Below, one piece after another: positions 17,598 to 25,293 of a stretch of DNA of 64,000 nt. Position 1 is the first letter of the stretch; each line of letters begins with the position of its first letter. The notes beneath the pieces were generated by a model that saw only the letters and a list, made by a program, of their open reading frames with translations, ran no database searches and was not told where the DNA came from. This DNA is from JBBAGC01 sp964491265 (GTDB lineage Bacteria; Spirochaetota; UBA4802; UBA5550). Both the position numbers and the translations under genes were made by a program. The stretch spans positions 62,001 to 126,000 of the forward strand of contig CAZBFP010000002.1 of NCBI GenBank assembly GCA_964491265.1, in the 5' to 3' direction.

Positions 17598-17816
17598 ATG
17601 GAAACGATACGGATAAATACAATCATTAAAGATGATGGTCATTTAAAAATTGATATCCCCACTCCTTTAGAGGGAGGTGAATTTGAAGTGATTCTTGTGA
17701 TACAGAAAAAGAATAAACCTGTATCCGGTTACGATTTTTCAGATATTGCGGGAAAATTGCAGTGGGAAGGAAACGCAGTAGATACCCAGAGGGCATTAAA
17801 AAATGAATGGGAATAA
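17598..17816 (+). CDS. VapB-like antitoxin (orphan)
   Basis: 72 residues. The N-terminal half alternates strands (IRINTIIKDDGHLKIDIP, then GGEFEVILVIQ) as in the swapped beta-barrel or short-strand antitoxins paired with PIN-domain toxins. The C-terminal tail, ending NEWE, is charged and probably disordered, as expected of the toxin-binding arm. AAGGA precedes the ATG. A PIN toxin should follow with a short overlap, but only a 17-codon vestige is found there, so the antitoxin now stands alone. The family assignment is by resemblance, not by a strict motif. Confidence 0.65.
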   Translation: METIRINTIIKDDGHLKIDIPTPLEGGEFEVILVIQKKNKPVSGYDFSDIAGKLQWEGNAVDTQRALKNEWE

Positions 17817-17856
17817 GTCTATCCCGGATATTGAAATAGTATCTTTCAACCCCTGA
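17803..17856 (+). pseudogene. Vestige of a PIN-domain (VapC) toxin start
   Basis: An ATG that overlaps the end of the antitoxin gene opens 17 codons, MNGNKSIPDIEIVSFNP, then TGA. PIN toxins start in this way (MxxxKYLLDTNIVSYL-like), with the first active-site Asp in LDTN. Here the D is kept but the Thr-Asn is not, and the frame ends after 17 codons. The following 150 bp contain several stops in all forward frames. Confidence 0.45.
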
Positions 17857-18009
17857 TTTGCTTTACACGCCCCATGTTTAATTGTATTAAAATACTGCAA
17901 TCTGACTATTGTTCCATGAACAGGAAATATTTAAGGGCAGTTAATTGAGAATCAGAAATAACATTGACTCCTGAATATATCTTTTTAAATTTAAAGATAA
18001 GGTGAAAAA

Positions 18010-18276
18010 ATGATAGAGAATTGTAATAATAAAAAAGTAATAGATTACCCGGCAGAGATAATTTTTAAAGCCGTGTTTAGAAATAAACCTTACACAATGG
18101 AGAGTATTAAAACAATTCTTCATGAAAATGAACGTAGTGGGAGTGTAACAAGTAAAGAGAGTTCCGGAGGGAAGTTTATCTCCTACACTATAACAGCTGT
18201 CATGGATTCAGAGGATCAGCTGAATAAAATATGTACAGAGGTAACAATGCTTGAAGGATTCATGTCAATGTTCTGA
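18010..18276 (+). CDS. DUF493 (YbeD/UPF0250) family protein
   Basis: 88 residues, the normal length. The family pattern is present: YPAEIIFKAVFRN at residues 15-27, an SKESSGGKFISYTITAVMDSEDQL block and a terminal hydrophobic turn. It is an ACT-like alpha/beta fold. E. coli YbeD is linked by context to lipoate metabolism; no lipoate gene is near here, so a general small-molecule-sensing role is all that can be suggested. The stop codon abuts that of the convergent flavoprotein gene without a gap. Confidence 0.75.
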   Translation: MIENCNNKKVIDYPAEIIFKAVFRNKPYTMESIKTILHENERSGSVTSKESSGGKFISYTITAVMDSEDQLNKICTEVTMLEGFMSMF

Positions 18277-19494
18277 TTACTGACTCATTCCTGCTATTGC
18301 CCCGGTGCTCCAGGCAAACTGAAGATTAAACCCCCCGCTGTCGCCGTCAATATCAAGAAGCTCCCCTGTAATATAGAGGCTGCTGATAATTTTAGATTCC
18401 ATGGTTAAGGGATTTATCTCATCTGTTGCAACACCCCCGGCAGCAGCTACAGCTTCCTCAAAGCCCCGCGGTTCCCCTGGCCCAAGTCTCATATCCATAA
18501 GGGTGTGAGCAATTTTAAGCTTTTCATCATCAGAAAGACTCCCTGCTGTTCTCTCCGGATTTATTCCTGCAATTTCAAGTATAACCTCAGGAACACGCTC
18601 CTTCAATATTCCAAGGAGGCTGAAAGCTATTTTTTTGTTTTTGTCAGCCCAGAGTCTGTTAAGGATGGAGAGAAGAGTCTCCATATCTGTACCGGGGAAA
18701 AGGTTTATGGAAATCTGCGGAGATTTATTGTTAAGCAGAAGTTCATTGGTTTTCCTGGACACTTTAAGTGAGGCAGGGCCGGAAATACCGTAACCGGTAA
18801 AGAGGAGTTCATCAACTGCCTCAGAAACGGTTTCACCATTAAGTAATGTCTTTATATGGCAGTCATGCTTGATACCCTGGAGTCTGTGGAGCGGCTTATA
18901 TGGTATGTTAATGGGGAGTATTACAGGGAATGGCTCGTAGACCTTATGCCCTAAAGATTCTGCCAGATGGTATCCTGATCTTGAGGCTCCGCTTGCAGGA
19001 TGGGCGCAGCTCCCGCAGGCGAGAATTACAGAGTCGAATTCATGCTTTTCATCCCCGGCTGTAATAACCTTAAACCCCTCCTTACCGGTAATAATGTTAT
19101 CGATTCTTCTGTGAAGGTTTATCCTTACATCCCGCTTTGTAAGCTCGTATGAAAAGACCTTGGGAATAATTGAGGACTGAAGCGATGCAGGGAAGAGTTT
19201 CCCATCCTTCTCCTCAACAAATGGTATCCCTATGGAGCTGAAAAAAGCCTCTGTCTCCCTGAGGCCGAACCTTTCCAGTACAGCATGGGCAAAACCTCTG
19301 TCCCTGCCATGATACCTGCTGCTGTCAGGAAACCTGTTTGAAATATTGCATCTGCCGTTCCCTGTGACAAGGATTTTCCGCCCTGCTTTTTTCTGTCTTT
19401 CAAAAACAGTTACACTGCATTTTTCAGAAGCAAAAAGTGCGGCAGTAAGGCCTGATGCCCCTGCGCCGATAACTGCGACTCGTTTTTTATCCAA
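18277..19494 (-). CDS. HI0933/BaiN-family FAD flavoprotein
   Basis: 405 residues. An N-terminal Rossmann motif VIGAGASGLTAAL (residues 8-20) is followed by the family-specific GRKILVTGNGRCNISN loop, an ILACGS strand with ASRSGY, and a C-terminal DIDGDSGGFNLQFAWSTGAIAG flavin block. Proteins of this family (HI0933, BaiN, the YhiN group) are FAD-dependent oxidoreductases whose physiological substrates are mostly unknown. It is the last gene of a probable three-gene unit with glpX-like and lipoprotein genes on the minus strand (23 and 62 bp gaps). Confidence 0.9.
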   Translation of the reverse strand: MDKKRVAVIGAGASGLTAALFASEKCSVTVFERQKKAGRKILVTGNGRCNISNRFPDSSRYHGRDRGFAHAVLERFGLRETEAFFSSIGIPFVEEKDGKLFPASLQSSIIPKVFSYELTKRDVRINLHRRIDNIITGKEGFKVITAGDEKHEFDSVILACGSCAHPASGASRSGYHLAESLGHKVYEPFPVILPINIPYKPLHRLQGIKHDCHIKTLLNGETVSEAVDELLFTGYGISGPASLKVSRKTNELLLNNKSPQISINLFPGTDMETLLSILNRLWADKNKKIAFSLLGILKERVPEVILEIAGINPERTAGSLSDDEKLKIAHTLMDMRLGPGEPRGFEEAVAAAGGVATDEINPLTMESKIISSLYITGELLDIDGDSGGFNLQFAWSTGAIAGMSQ

Positions 19495-19517
19495 TTAAAA
19501 TCTCCATCAGGGGCATA

Positions 19518-20024
19518 CTATTTTCTCCTGGCTTCCCAGTTGTCCTGTGCGCCAAGAAACCTGTAGTATCCTCTTATAAGGGTACCGTCACCTGAGAAGA
19601 TGCCGTAAAATTCCTGGGTAAAAAAGGCAGTGCCTCCGTAACGCTCCAGCTCCTCTTTTGTGCTGATAGATCTTACAAAGTATATGCGGTCATTATTGAT
19701 CCTGAGATTTTTAAGTGGCTGTGGAATACCGTTCCCCCAGTTATAGAATTTCAGGGTTCCGTGGAATCTTCCATCTATTACATCTATTTTAAGCTCACCT
19801 TTGAATTGTCCCATGGACACATCAAAGGTGCCGGCAGCTGACTTTATATCTTTAACACCGCTCTCTTTAACACTGTTCCCCGGTATTAGAATCTCACCTG
19901 TTTTACCGGTGTTTCCGGTATCTTCTGCAGGGGAACTATCCAGCTTTACCTTTTTCCCGGAGCAGGATGAAAGAAGTGATAAAGATAGTATGGTAATTAT
20001 GATAACAAAAAGTTTTATTTTCAT
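19518..20024 (-). CDS. Putative lipoprotein, 168 aa
   Basis: The start at 20024 is chosen over the longer frame to 20078 because GGGGT lies just before it and because the lipoprotein signal (lipobox LLSSC, Cys21) begins there. After a Ser/Thr/Gly-rich linker (22-70) comes a beta-rich domain of about 95 residues. It is not recognised. It probably sits on the periplasmic face of the inner or outer membrane. Confidence 0.7.
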   Translation of the reverse strand: MKIKLFVIIITILSLSLLSSCSGKKVKLDSSPAEDTGNTGKTGEILIPGNSVKESGVKDIKSAAGTFDVSMGQFKGELKIDVIDGRFHGTLKFYNWGNGIPQPLKNLRINNDRIYFVRSISTKEELERYGGTAFFTQEFYGIFSGDGTLIRGYYRFLGAQDNWEARRK

Positions 20025-20086
20025 GGTTTTACCCCGGAGAATTAAAGAGGGTTTGAATTCATAATCCCCTCTGTACAATGAATCTG

Positions 20087-21037
20087 CTAATAGAGCGGCT
20101 TGTAGTCAAATTTGTGCATAGCGTTAATAAACCTTACAGTGTGGGTCTTCTGTCTTATTACAATGGAGCTTGTTTTTGCCCCGCCGGAAAAAAACTGTAC
20201 CCCTGGAAGTAGAACCCCGTCAGTTATCCCTGTAATTGAAACAAGTATATCTTCAGATTTTACAAGATCCCTGATTTTATATACCTTCTCCGGGTTCCCC
20301 CTTCCAAGATTTTCCGCAATGGTTTTTTCAAAATAATCGCTGTAATAAACCTTTGTCTGCATATCGCCGCCAAGACATTTAAGTGCAGCTGCCGCGATTA
20401 CCCCCTCTTTTGCTCCCCCCACACCGAGAAGCAGATCTATTGAGGCGTCATCAACCGCAGTGGCAATTGCTCCTGAAATATCTCCGTCAGTAATAAATTT
20501 AATCCTTGCCCCGGTTTTTCTTACCTGCTCAATTATTTCAATATTCATTTCCCTGTCCAGAACACAGACAGTAATATCTTCGATGTATTTCCCTTTAGCT
20601 CTGGCAACCCGTTTTATATTGATGTCAGGGGACTCATTGATATCCACAACCCCTTTAGCCTCAGGGCCGACCGCAATTTTGTGCATAAGGCAGGGGGGCA
20701 CTTTAAGGAAGGAATTTTTTCCCCCTATTGCCGCAACTGAAATAGAGTTATGCCCCCCCATTGCGCAGGTTCTTTTCCCTTCCAGCGGTTTTGAGGCAAT
20801 ATCTATAGGCGTTCCTGTACCTGTACCGGCCTTTCTTCCGTCATAAATATTAAGATTTTTATTTGCTGCACCAATAACAATGGTTCCATCTATTTCCAGA
20901 GTATCTATGATTTTCCACATAGCCTCATCAGCAGCTCTGTAGCAGAGATCATCATCCCCTTTACCCATAAACCTGGCAGCACTGAGCGCCGCGTATTCAG
21001 TAAGCCGTACAGCCTCAAGAGTAAGATTTCTACTCAT
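20087..21037 (-). CDS. GlpX-family (class II fructose-bisphosphatase-like) protein lacking metal ligands
   Basis: 316 residues, aligned over its whole length with E. coli GlpX: EAVRLTEYAALSAARFMGKGD, IDGTIVIG, KIAVGPEAKGVVDIN, GVGGAKEGVIAAAALKCLGG and the SITGITDG block near the end. The residues that bind metal in E. coli GlpX are D33, E57, D85 and E213. Here the first three read Y33, A57 and K83 (the last with a 2-residue gap); only the GGAKEG glutamate is kept. The GEGE(I/R)DEAP loop is replaced by GAANKNLNI. The fold is surely kept, but fructose-1,6-bisphosphatase activity is unlikely. It heads a unit with a lipoprotein and a flavoprotein gene. Confidence 0.85.
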   Translation of the reverse strand: MSRNLTLEAVRLTEYAALSAARFMGKGDDDLCYRAADEAMWKIIDTLEIDGTIVIGAANKNLNIYDGRKAGTGTGTPIDIASKPLEGKRTCAMGGHNSISVAAIGGKNSFLKVPPCLMHKIAVGPEAKGVVDINESPDINIKRVARAKGKYIEDITVCVLDREMNIEIIEQVRKTGARIKFITDGDISGAIATAVDDASIDLLLGVGGAKEGVIAAAALKCLGGDMQTKVYYSDYFEKTIAENLGRGNPEKVYKIRDLVKSEDILVSITGITDGVLLPGVQFFSGGAKTSSIVIRQKTHTVRFINAMHKFDYKPLY

Positions 21038-21130
21038 AATTACCCCGGTTGAATTAACGTGAATAAAGACATCCTAACTTCATGAGATCATATTTTCAAG
21101 ACATTTTCATGTGAGAGGAAATTCCAGGGG

Positions 21131-21230
21131 TACTGAACTGTTCAATCCCCCCGGCTGCGTTGCATCCGACCCCCTTAATAAGGGGGTTTGGTTTTCCCCC
21201 CTTTTTTAAGGGGGGTTAGGGGGGATATTA
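21131..21230 (+). repeat. G/C-run palindromic repeat, family B, copy 1
   Basis: About 100 bp: a CTGAACTGTTCAAT head, a CCCCCCGGCTGCGTTGCATC block, then two hairpins of C and G runs (CCCCCTTAATAAGGGGG and CCCCCCTTTTTTAAGGGGGG) and a GGTTAGGGGGGATATTA tail. Nearly the same sequence occurs at 21261-21362, 21728-21830 and, inverted, 40151-40250. Confidence 0.85.
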
Positions 21231-21260
21231 GGATTTTATGGTGCCGCGATAAATTTTTAG

Positions 21261-21362
21261 TAAACTGAACTGTTTAATCCCCCCGGCTGCTTCGCATCCG
21301 ACCCCCTTAATAAGGGGGTTTGGTTTTTCCCCCCCTTTTTCAAGGGGGGTCAGGGGGGATTA
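21261..21362 (+). repeat. G/C-run palindromic repeat, family B, copy 2
   Basis: Same structure as copy 1, with TTCGCATC in place of TTGCATC and GGTCAGG in place of GGTTAGG in the tail. Its last 23 bp are also the last codons and stop of the DUF559 gene read on the other strand. Confidence 0.85.
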
Positions 21363-21714
21363 GAATTTCTGATAATGATGAACAGACAATTTCGAAATTA
21401 TTAAGAATTTCATCATTAGTAAAACGGATTACTCTAAGACCGTAACCTTCAAAAATTTTGGTTCTCACTTCATCATATCCAATTTGCTCATCATTGTTAT
21501 GGATAGCACCGTCTATTTCAATAACAAGCTTTAAAGATGCACAGTAAAAATCTGCAATATAGTTATCAATTGGTCTTTGTTTTAGTATGCGTAAAGGTAA
21601 ATGCTTTAAAAATTCATCCCATATTTTTTGTTCAGCCTGTGTCATATTGCGCCTTAATTCACGTGCTCTATCAGTGAGTTTTTTATTATACGGCAAAAAA
21701 AATGATGTTTTCAT
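21340..21714 (-). CDS. DUF559 (PD-(D/E)XK/Vsr-like) endonuclease-like protein
   Basis: 124 residues, typical length. The DUF559 core is complete: the ARELRRNMTQAEQKIW start, then KQRPIDNYIADFYCASLKLVIEIDGAIH with the (E/D)-x-D-G metal site, the GYDEVRT helix and the GLRVIRFTNDEIL strand. The fold resembles very-short-patch-repair endonucleases; no substrate is established for the family. AAGGAG precedes the ATG. The last six residues (IPPDPP) and the stop are encoded by repeat copy B2, and copy B3 lies 13 bp before the start. The gene is thus boxed by two same-orientation repeats. Confidence 0.88.
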   Translation of the reverse strand: MKTSFFLPYNKKLTDRARELRRNMTQAEQKIWDEFLKHLPLRILKQRPIDNYIADFYCASLKLVIEIDGAIHNNDEQIGYDEVRTKIFEGYGLRVIRFTNDEILNNFEIVCSSLSEILIPPDPP

Positions 21715-21727
21715 AAGGCTCCTTTAT

Positions 21728-21830
21728 TAAACTGAACTGTTTAATCCCCCCGGCTGCGTTGCATCCGACCCCCTTAATAAGGGGGTTTGGTTTTTCCCCC
21801 CTTTTTTAAGGGGGGTTAGGGGGGATATTA
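21728..21830 (+). repeat. G/C-run palindromic repeat, family B, copy 3
   Basis: Nearly identical to copy 1, at the 5' side of the DUF559 gene. It shares the extended head TTTATTAAACTGAACTGTTT with copy 2 (TTTAGTAAACTGAACTGTTT). Confidence 0.85.
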
Positions 21831-21912
21831 ACAGGATTATTAATATTTTCAAGAAATTTTAATAATGATCTTCAGTGAATTGATGGATAAGAGGTAAAAG
21901 CTAAGATTTTAA

Positions 21913-21941
21913 TTGACTATTAAGCTGTTGTATTATAATAT
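21913..21941 (+). promoter_or_regulatory. Candidate promoter for the ATP-grasp/oxidase fusion
   Basis: TTGACT (21913-21918), then either TATAAT after 15 bp (21934) or TAATAT after 17 bp (21936-21941). It is about 75 bp upstream of the GTG start. Confidence 0.5.
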
Positions 21942-22016
21942 TATGCGACATAATCGGGAGAATAAATTTTCCTCTGTATAACAGGGTCCCGGCTAAAAAA
22001 ACTCAGGAGAAGCCTG

Positions 22017-24248
22017 GTGAAAAAAACTATTCTCATAATCGGCGGCGGTCTTTTACAGGCACCATTAATTTCTACTGCAAAGAAGATGGGGTGTCAGGTT
22101 ATAGTTACAGATTATAATTCTGAAGCTATTGGTATGAAGGACGCGGATATTCCGATTGTTATGAGTACAAGGGATATACAGGGCTCAGTGCGGATAGCGA
22201 AGCAGCAGAACGAAATAACCCCGATTCATGCTGTGCTTACAGCAGGGACAGATGCTTCAATGACAGTTGCAGCTGTTGCCAATGCCCTTAATCTTACAGG
22301 GATAAAGTTTGAAGATGCTGAAGCTGCCACAAATAAAATAAAAATGCGCATGAGGTTCAAGGAACATGGGGTTCCATCCCCTGCATTTCTCCCTATCTGG
22401 ACCCTGGCTGACGCGAAAAAAGCCTGTAAAATTCTCGGTTTCCCTGTTGTTATAAAACCCTCGGATAATATGGGGGCCAGGGGTGTAAGAAAAATAGAGA
22501 ATGCCAATGAGCTTTCAGACGGATTTCAGTTTGCCAAGGGGGCTTCACCCAGCGGCGAGATTCTTATAGAGGAATTTATGGATGGGCCCGAGCTTTCCAT
22601 AGATGCAATTATTTATAATGGTGAAATTACTATTACAGGGGTGGCAGATCGAATTATTGAATACCCCCCTCATTTTGTTGAAACCGGCCATAGTATGCCC
22701 TCTGCTCTCCCTGAGGATACGCTTAAGCAGGCCTGTGATATTATGAAAGCAGGGATAAAGGCCCTGGGTCTTAATGTGGGCGCGGCAAAGGGTGATATTA
22801 AGATTACTCAAAAAGGGGCAATGATAGGGGAGCTGGCAGCAAGGCTTTCCGGCGGGTTTATGTCTGCCTATACATACCCTCTTGCAACAGGTGTTGATTT
22901 AATGAGGGCAATGATTGAGGTGGCTCTGGGGCAGGAACCGGGTAACCTGGACCCGGTGATAAACCGTGTGGCAATAGAAAGGGCAATTATTCCTAAACCG
23001 GGGATAGTAAAATCGATCAGCGGTCTTGAAGAGGCTTTGAAGGTGCCCGGGATTGAGGAGATATTCTTAAACATTAAGGAGGGGGACAGAATTAATGTAC
23101 CTACCTCCAATGTGGAGAAGTCGGGGAACATTATAGCCACAGGGAAGACCCTGAAGGAAGCTGAGGTTGCTGTTGCAGCGTGTATGAAACTCCTTGTTGT
23201 GGAAACAACCAGTGATCCTGAGATTACAATGAAGAATATACATGCTGCTGCAAGGGAGAAGTTTAAAAAGATATGTTATGTGTGTAAAAACTGCGACGGC
23301 AGGGACTGCCCCACAGGTGTGCCGGGCATGGGGGGAGCTGGGACAGGGGAGTCGTTCCGCAGAAATATTGATTCCCTTAACAGCTTTAAAATAATTACAA
23401 GGCTTATAAGGGAGCCATCCGCCCCTGATACTTCTACTGAAATTTTCGGGAAAAAAATATCAATACCTGTAATGGCAGCTCCAATAACCGGTTCTGTAAC
23501 AAACATGGGGGGAGCCATTGACGAGCTCGATTACAATAGGGCTGTAGTGGCAGGGTGCAGAAAAGCGGGTACTCTCGCTTTTGTGGGCGACGGTGCAACA
23601 CCTGAAAAATATAAAATAGGGCTCCAGGCCATTAAAGAGGAGGATGGCTGGGGTATTCCGATTTTTAAACCCCGTATGGATAAAAAGGAAATTATAAAAA
23701 GGCTCAAGGCATCGGAAAAGGCCGGGGCCCTTGCTGTTGGTATGGACATTGATGCTGTTGTTTTTAAAACCATGGTTATGAAAAACCAGGCAGTTGCTCC
23801 CAAAAGCGTGAGTGAGCTTAAGGAGCTTAAAGCTGCAACAAATCTTCCATTCATTTTAAAGGGTATAATGAACCCCAGGGATGCTGTGCTTGCATGTGAG
23901 GCGGGGATTGACGCAATAATTGTTTCAAATCATGGCGGCAGGGTTCTGGATCAGATGCCGGGAACAATGGATGTGCTCAGAGAAATTGCATCTGCAGTGG
24001 GGGATTCAATTATTATAATTGCAGACGGCGGTTTCAGAAACGGAGTGGATATTGTCAAGGCTATTGCCCTGGGAGCGAGCTATGTGCTCATAGGGAGGCC
24101 TGTGGCTATTGCAGCAGTGGGTATGGGTGCTGAGGGGACTGCCTTTTACATGGAACAGATAAAACAGGAACTGCAGAAGGCCATGGTCCTTACAGGGTGT
24201 ACTTCTGTGCATGATATATCTGAGGATATAATCAGGGAGATAAGGTAA
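22017..24248 (+). CDS. ATP-grasp ligase fused to FMN-dependent 2-hydroxyacid oxidase
   Basis: 743 residues, GTG start with AGGAGA before it. Residues 1 to about 400 are an ATP-grasp enzyme: a pre-ATP-grasp Rossmann part (ILIIGGGLLQAPLISTAKKMG), the GFPVVIKPSDNMGARGV nucleotide loop, ILIEEFMDGPELSIDA and an IGELAARLSGGF metal site. A cysteine cluster, CYVCKNCDGRDC, at about 419-431 joins this to residues 440-743, an FMN TIM barrel of the lactate/glycolate-oxidase family. That barrel contains IPVMAAPITG, the ILKGI FMN lysine, the catalytic-histidine motif VSNHGGRVLDQMPGT near residue 637 and the IIADGGFRNGVDIVKA phosphate site. Stand-alone relatives of the second half with the same Cys leader are annotated as alpha-hydroxy-acid oxidising proteins. 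The joint reaction is unknown; an oxidised carbonyl or carboxylate passed to ligation is one idea. Confidence 0.85.
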   Translation: MKKTILIIGGGLLQAPLISTAKKMGCQVIVTDYNSEAIGMKDADIPIVMSTRDIQGSVRIAKQQNEITPIHAVLTAGTDASMTVAAVANALNLTGIKFEDAEAATNKIKMRMRFKEHGVPSPAFLPIWTLADAKKACKILGFPVVIKPSDNMGARGVRKIENANELSDGFQFAKGASPSGEILIEEFMDGPELSIDAIIYNGEITITGVADRIIEYPPHFVETGHSMPSALPEDTLKQACDIMKAGIKALGLNVGAAKGDIKITQKGAMIGELAARLSGGFMSAYTYPLATGVDLMRAMIEVALGQEPGNLDPVINRVAIERAIIPKPGIVKSISGLEEALKVPGIEEIFLNIKEGDRINVPTSNVEKSGNIIATGKTLKEAEVAVAACMKLLVVETTSDPEITMKNIHAAAREKFKKICYVCKNCDGRDCPTGVPGMGGAGTGESFRRNIDSLNSFKIITRLIREPSAPDTSTEIFGKKISIPVMAAPITGSVTNMGGAIDELDYNRAVVAGCRKAGTLAFVGDGATPEKYKIGLQAIKEEDGWGIPIFKPRMDKKEIIKRLKASEKAGALAVGMDIDAVVFKTMVMKNQAVAPKSVSELKELKAATNLPFILKGIMNPRDAVLACEAGIDAIIVSNHGGRVLDQMPGTMDVLREIASAVGDSIIIIADGGFRNGVDIVKAIALGASYVLIGRPVAIAAVGMGAEGTAFYMEQIKQELQKAMVLTGCTSVHDISEDIIREIR

Positions 24249-24249
24249 G

Positions 24250-24344
24250 GGGTTGTTGGAATAAGGAGCTGAAGCTTCCTGTAACTGGATTTTTCTGCTG
24301 GAAAGGGTTAAGGCTCTGACCCTCCTTCAGCTTCCCAACCTCTC
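24250..24344. repeat. Inverted-repeat structure beside the RAYT gene
   Basis: GGTTGTTGGAA...AGGAGCTGAAG pairs with CCTTCAGCTTCCCAACC across about 90 bp. The complement of the GGGTCAGAGCC motif (GGCTCTGACCC, 24313-24323) lies inside it. This is the kind of REP-like end that Y1/RAYT transposases recognise. Confidence 0.55.
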
Positions 24345-24935
24345 CTAAACCCACAAAACCAGCCTTTTCCTGTAGGCATCCTCGTAATAGAGAAATTTTT
24401 CCACGCATTCCATAAAATTTTTCCCCAGCCGCAAAAAATATTCGTGCAAAGTAAACCTTAAAGGAGAAATAAAATTTTCGTTGAGGTAGCAGTTTATAAA
24501 ACCTATTTCATTTTCACGGGGATCCCTGGAAAGCCCCTTGCGCACAGGATTGTACCCAATATACCAGAGCAGCCACAGAAGGTACTCTTCCGGATTGTCC
24601 GATTCCTCGATTATCGTAGAACCAAACCTTTCATTCCAGAATGGCCCTGTTTCACCTGTGCCCCGGTTGTATTTTTCCGCCATGCGAGCTTTGATAAACT
24701 GCATTATAAGAGAAATGGTCTCTCTATTCTCTAAGGTTTTTATAAGAATATGAATATGATTGGCAACAGTTTCTGCAGCAATGAGCTCAAAATTGTATTT
24801 TTCCTGGCACAACTTTATTGATTCAATGAAATATTTTTTCCCGTATTTGCTTCTAAGCAGGTCCCGTTTGCTGCGGCATCGTGTAAAACAGTGATATGTT
24901 ACACCCTGGGCAATAGTTCTTAATGGTCTTGGCAT
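24345..24935 (-). CDS. RAYT-type (Y1_Tnp) transposase
   Basis: 196 residues, in the range of REP-associated tyrosine transposases, with an MPRPLR start and the GVTYHCFTRC opening. The HUH metal motif is H60-I61-H62 (NHIHILIKT), and the candidate nucleophilic tyrosines lie in the WLLWYIGYNPVRKGL block (about 145-160). The FWNERFGSTIIE block is typical of the group. Such enzymes cut and rejoin single-stranded DNA at REP hairpins rather than moving as classic insertion sequences. Its C-terminus is rich in aromatic residues. All motifs are present, so it may be active. Motif copies GGGGTCAGAGC surround it. Confidence 0.88.
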   Translation of the reverse strand: MPRPLRTIAQGVTYHCFTRCRSKRDLLRSKYGKKYFIESIKLCQEKYNFELIAAETVANHIHILIKTLENRETISLIMQFIKARMAEKYNRGTGETGPFWNERFGSTIIEESDNPEEYLLWLLWYIGYNPVRKGLSRDPRENEIGFINCYLNENFISPLRFTLHEYFLRLGKNFMECVEKFLYYEDAYRKRLVLWV

Positions 24936-25017
24936 TTTTATCCTCCCGGATAATATCAGAATTTGTTAAGTGCTTAATATTAATACGTTTTTAGAGGGAA
25001 TTTTTTTGAAAAAAATT

Positions 25018-25157
25018 CGGGGTCAGAGCATATTTTCATATTTTTTATTCTTTTTACTGTAAGATAGGAGGGGTAATTGGAATCGGGGGAAAAGGGTCAG
25101 AGCCCTTTCGTTTGTGTCGTGTTTAAGCCACTTCGCCTGAATCGGGGTCAGAGCCTT
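25018..25157 (+). repeat. GGGGTCAGAGC repeat block, family D, copy 1
   Basis: Three GGGGTCAGAGC-type motifs (25018, 25092, 25143) with a conserved layout: CAGAGCATATT, then a T-rich tract, AGGAGGG(G)TAATTGGAA, a second motif and a third 40-50 bp later. The same order recurs at 26699-26820. It fills most of the 358-bp gap between the RAYT gene and the exported protein gene, with a TTGACT box (25215) near the latter's start. Confidence 0.75.
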
Positions 25158-25293
25158 TGTTGATCCTTTATTCTTTTCCTCCAGCCTCAGCGGGCTTTTT
25201 TCCCCGATTTTTTCTTGACTTTTTAATATTTATCAATTCTATGTTCTCCAGCAGTTCTGCAGTTATAATTTAGACAATATTAAGAGGTAAAAA

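Noticed and set aside
21131..21830. CRISPR array
   Set aside because: The ~100-bp repeats are too long and irregularly spaced, with a gene between two of them; no cas gene is in the window.
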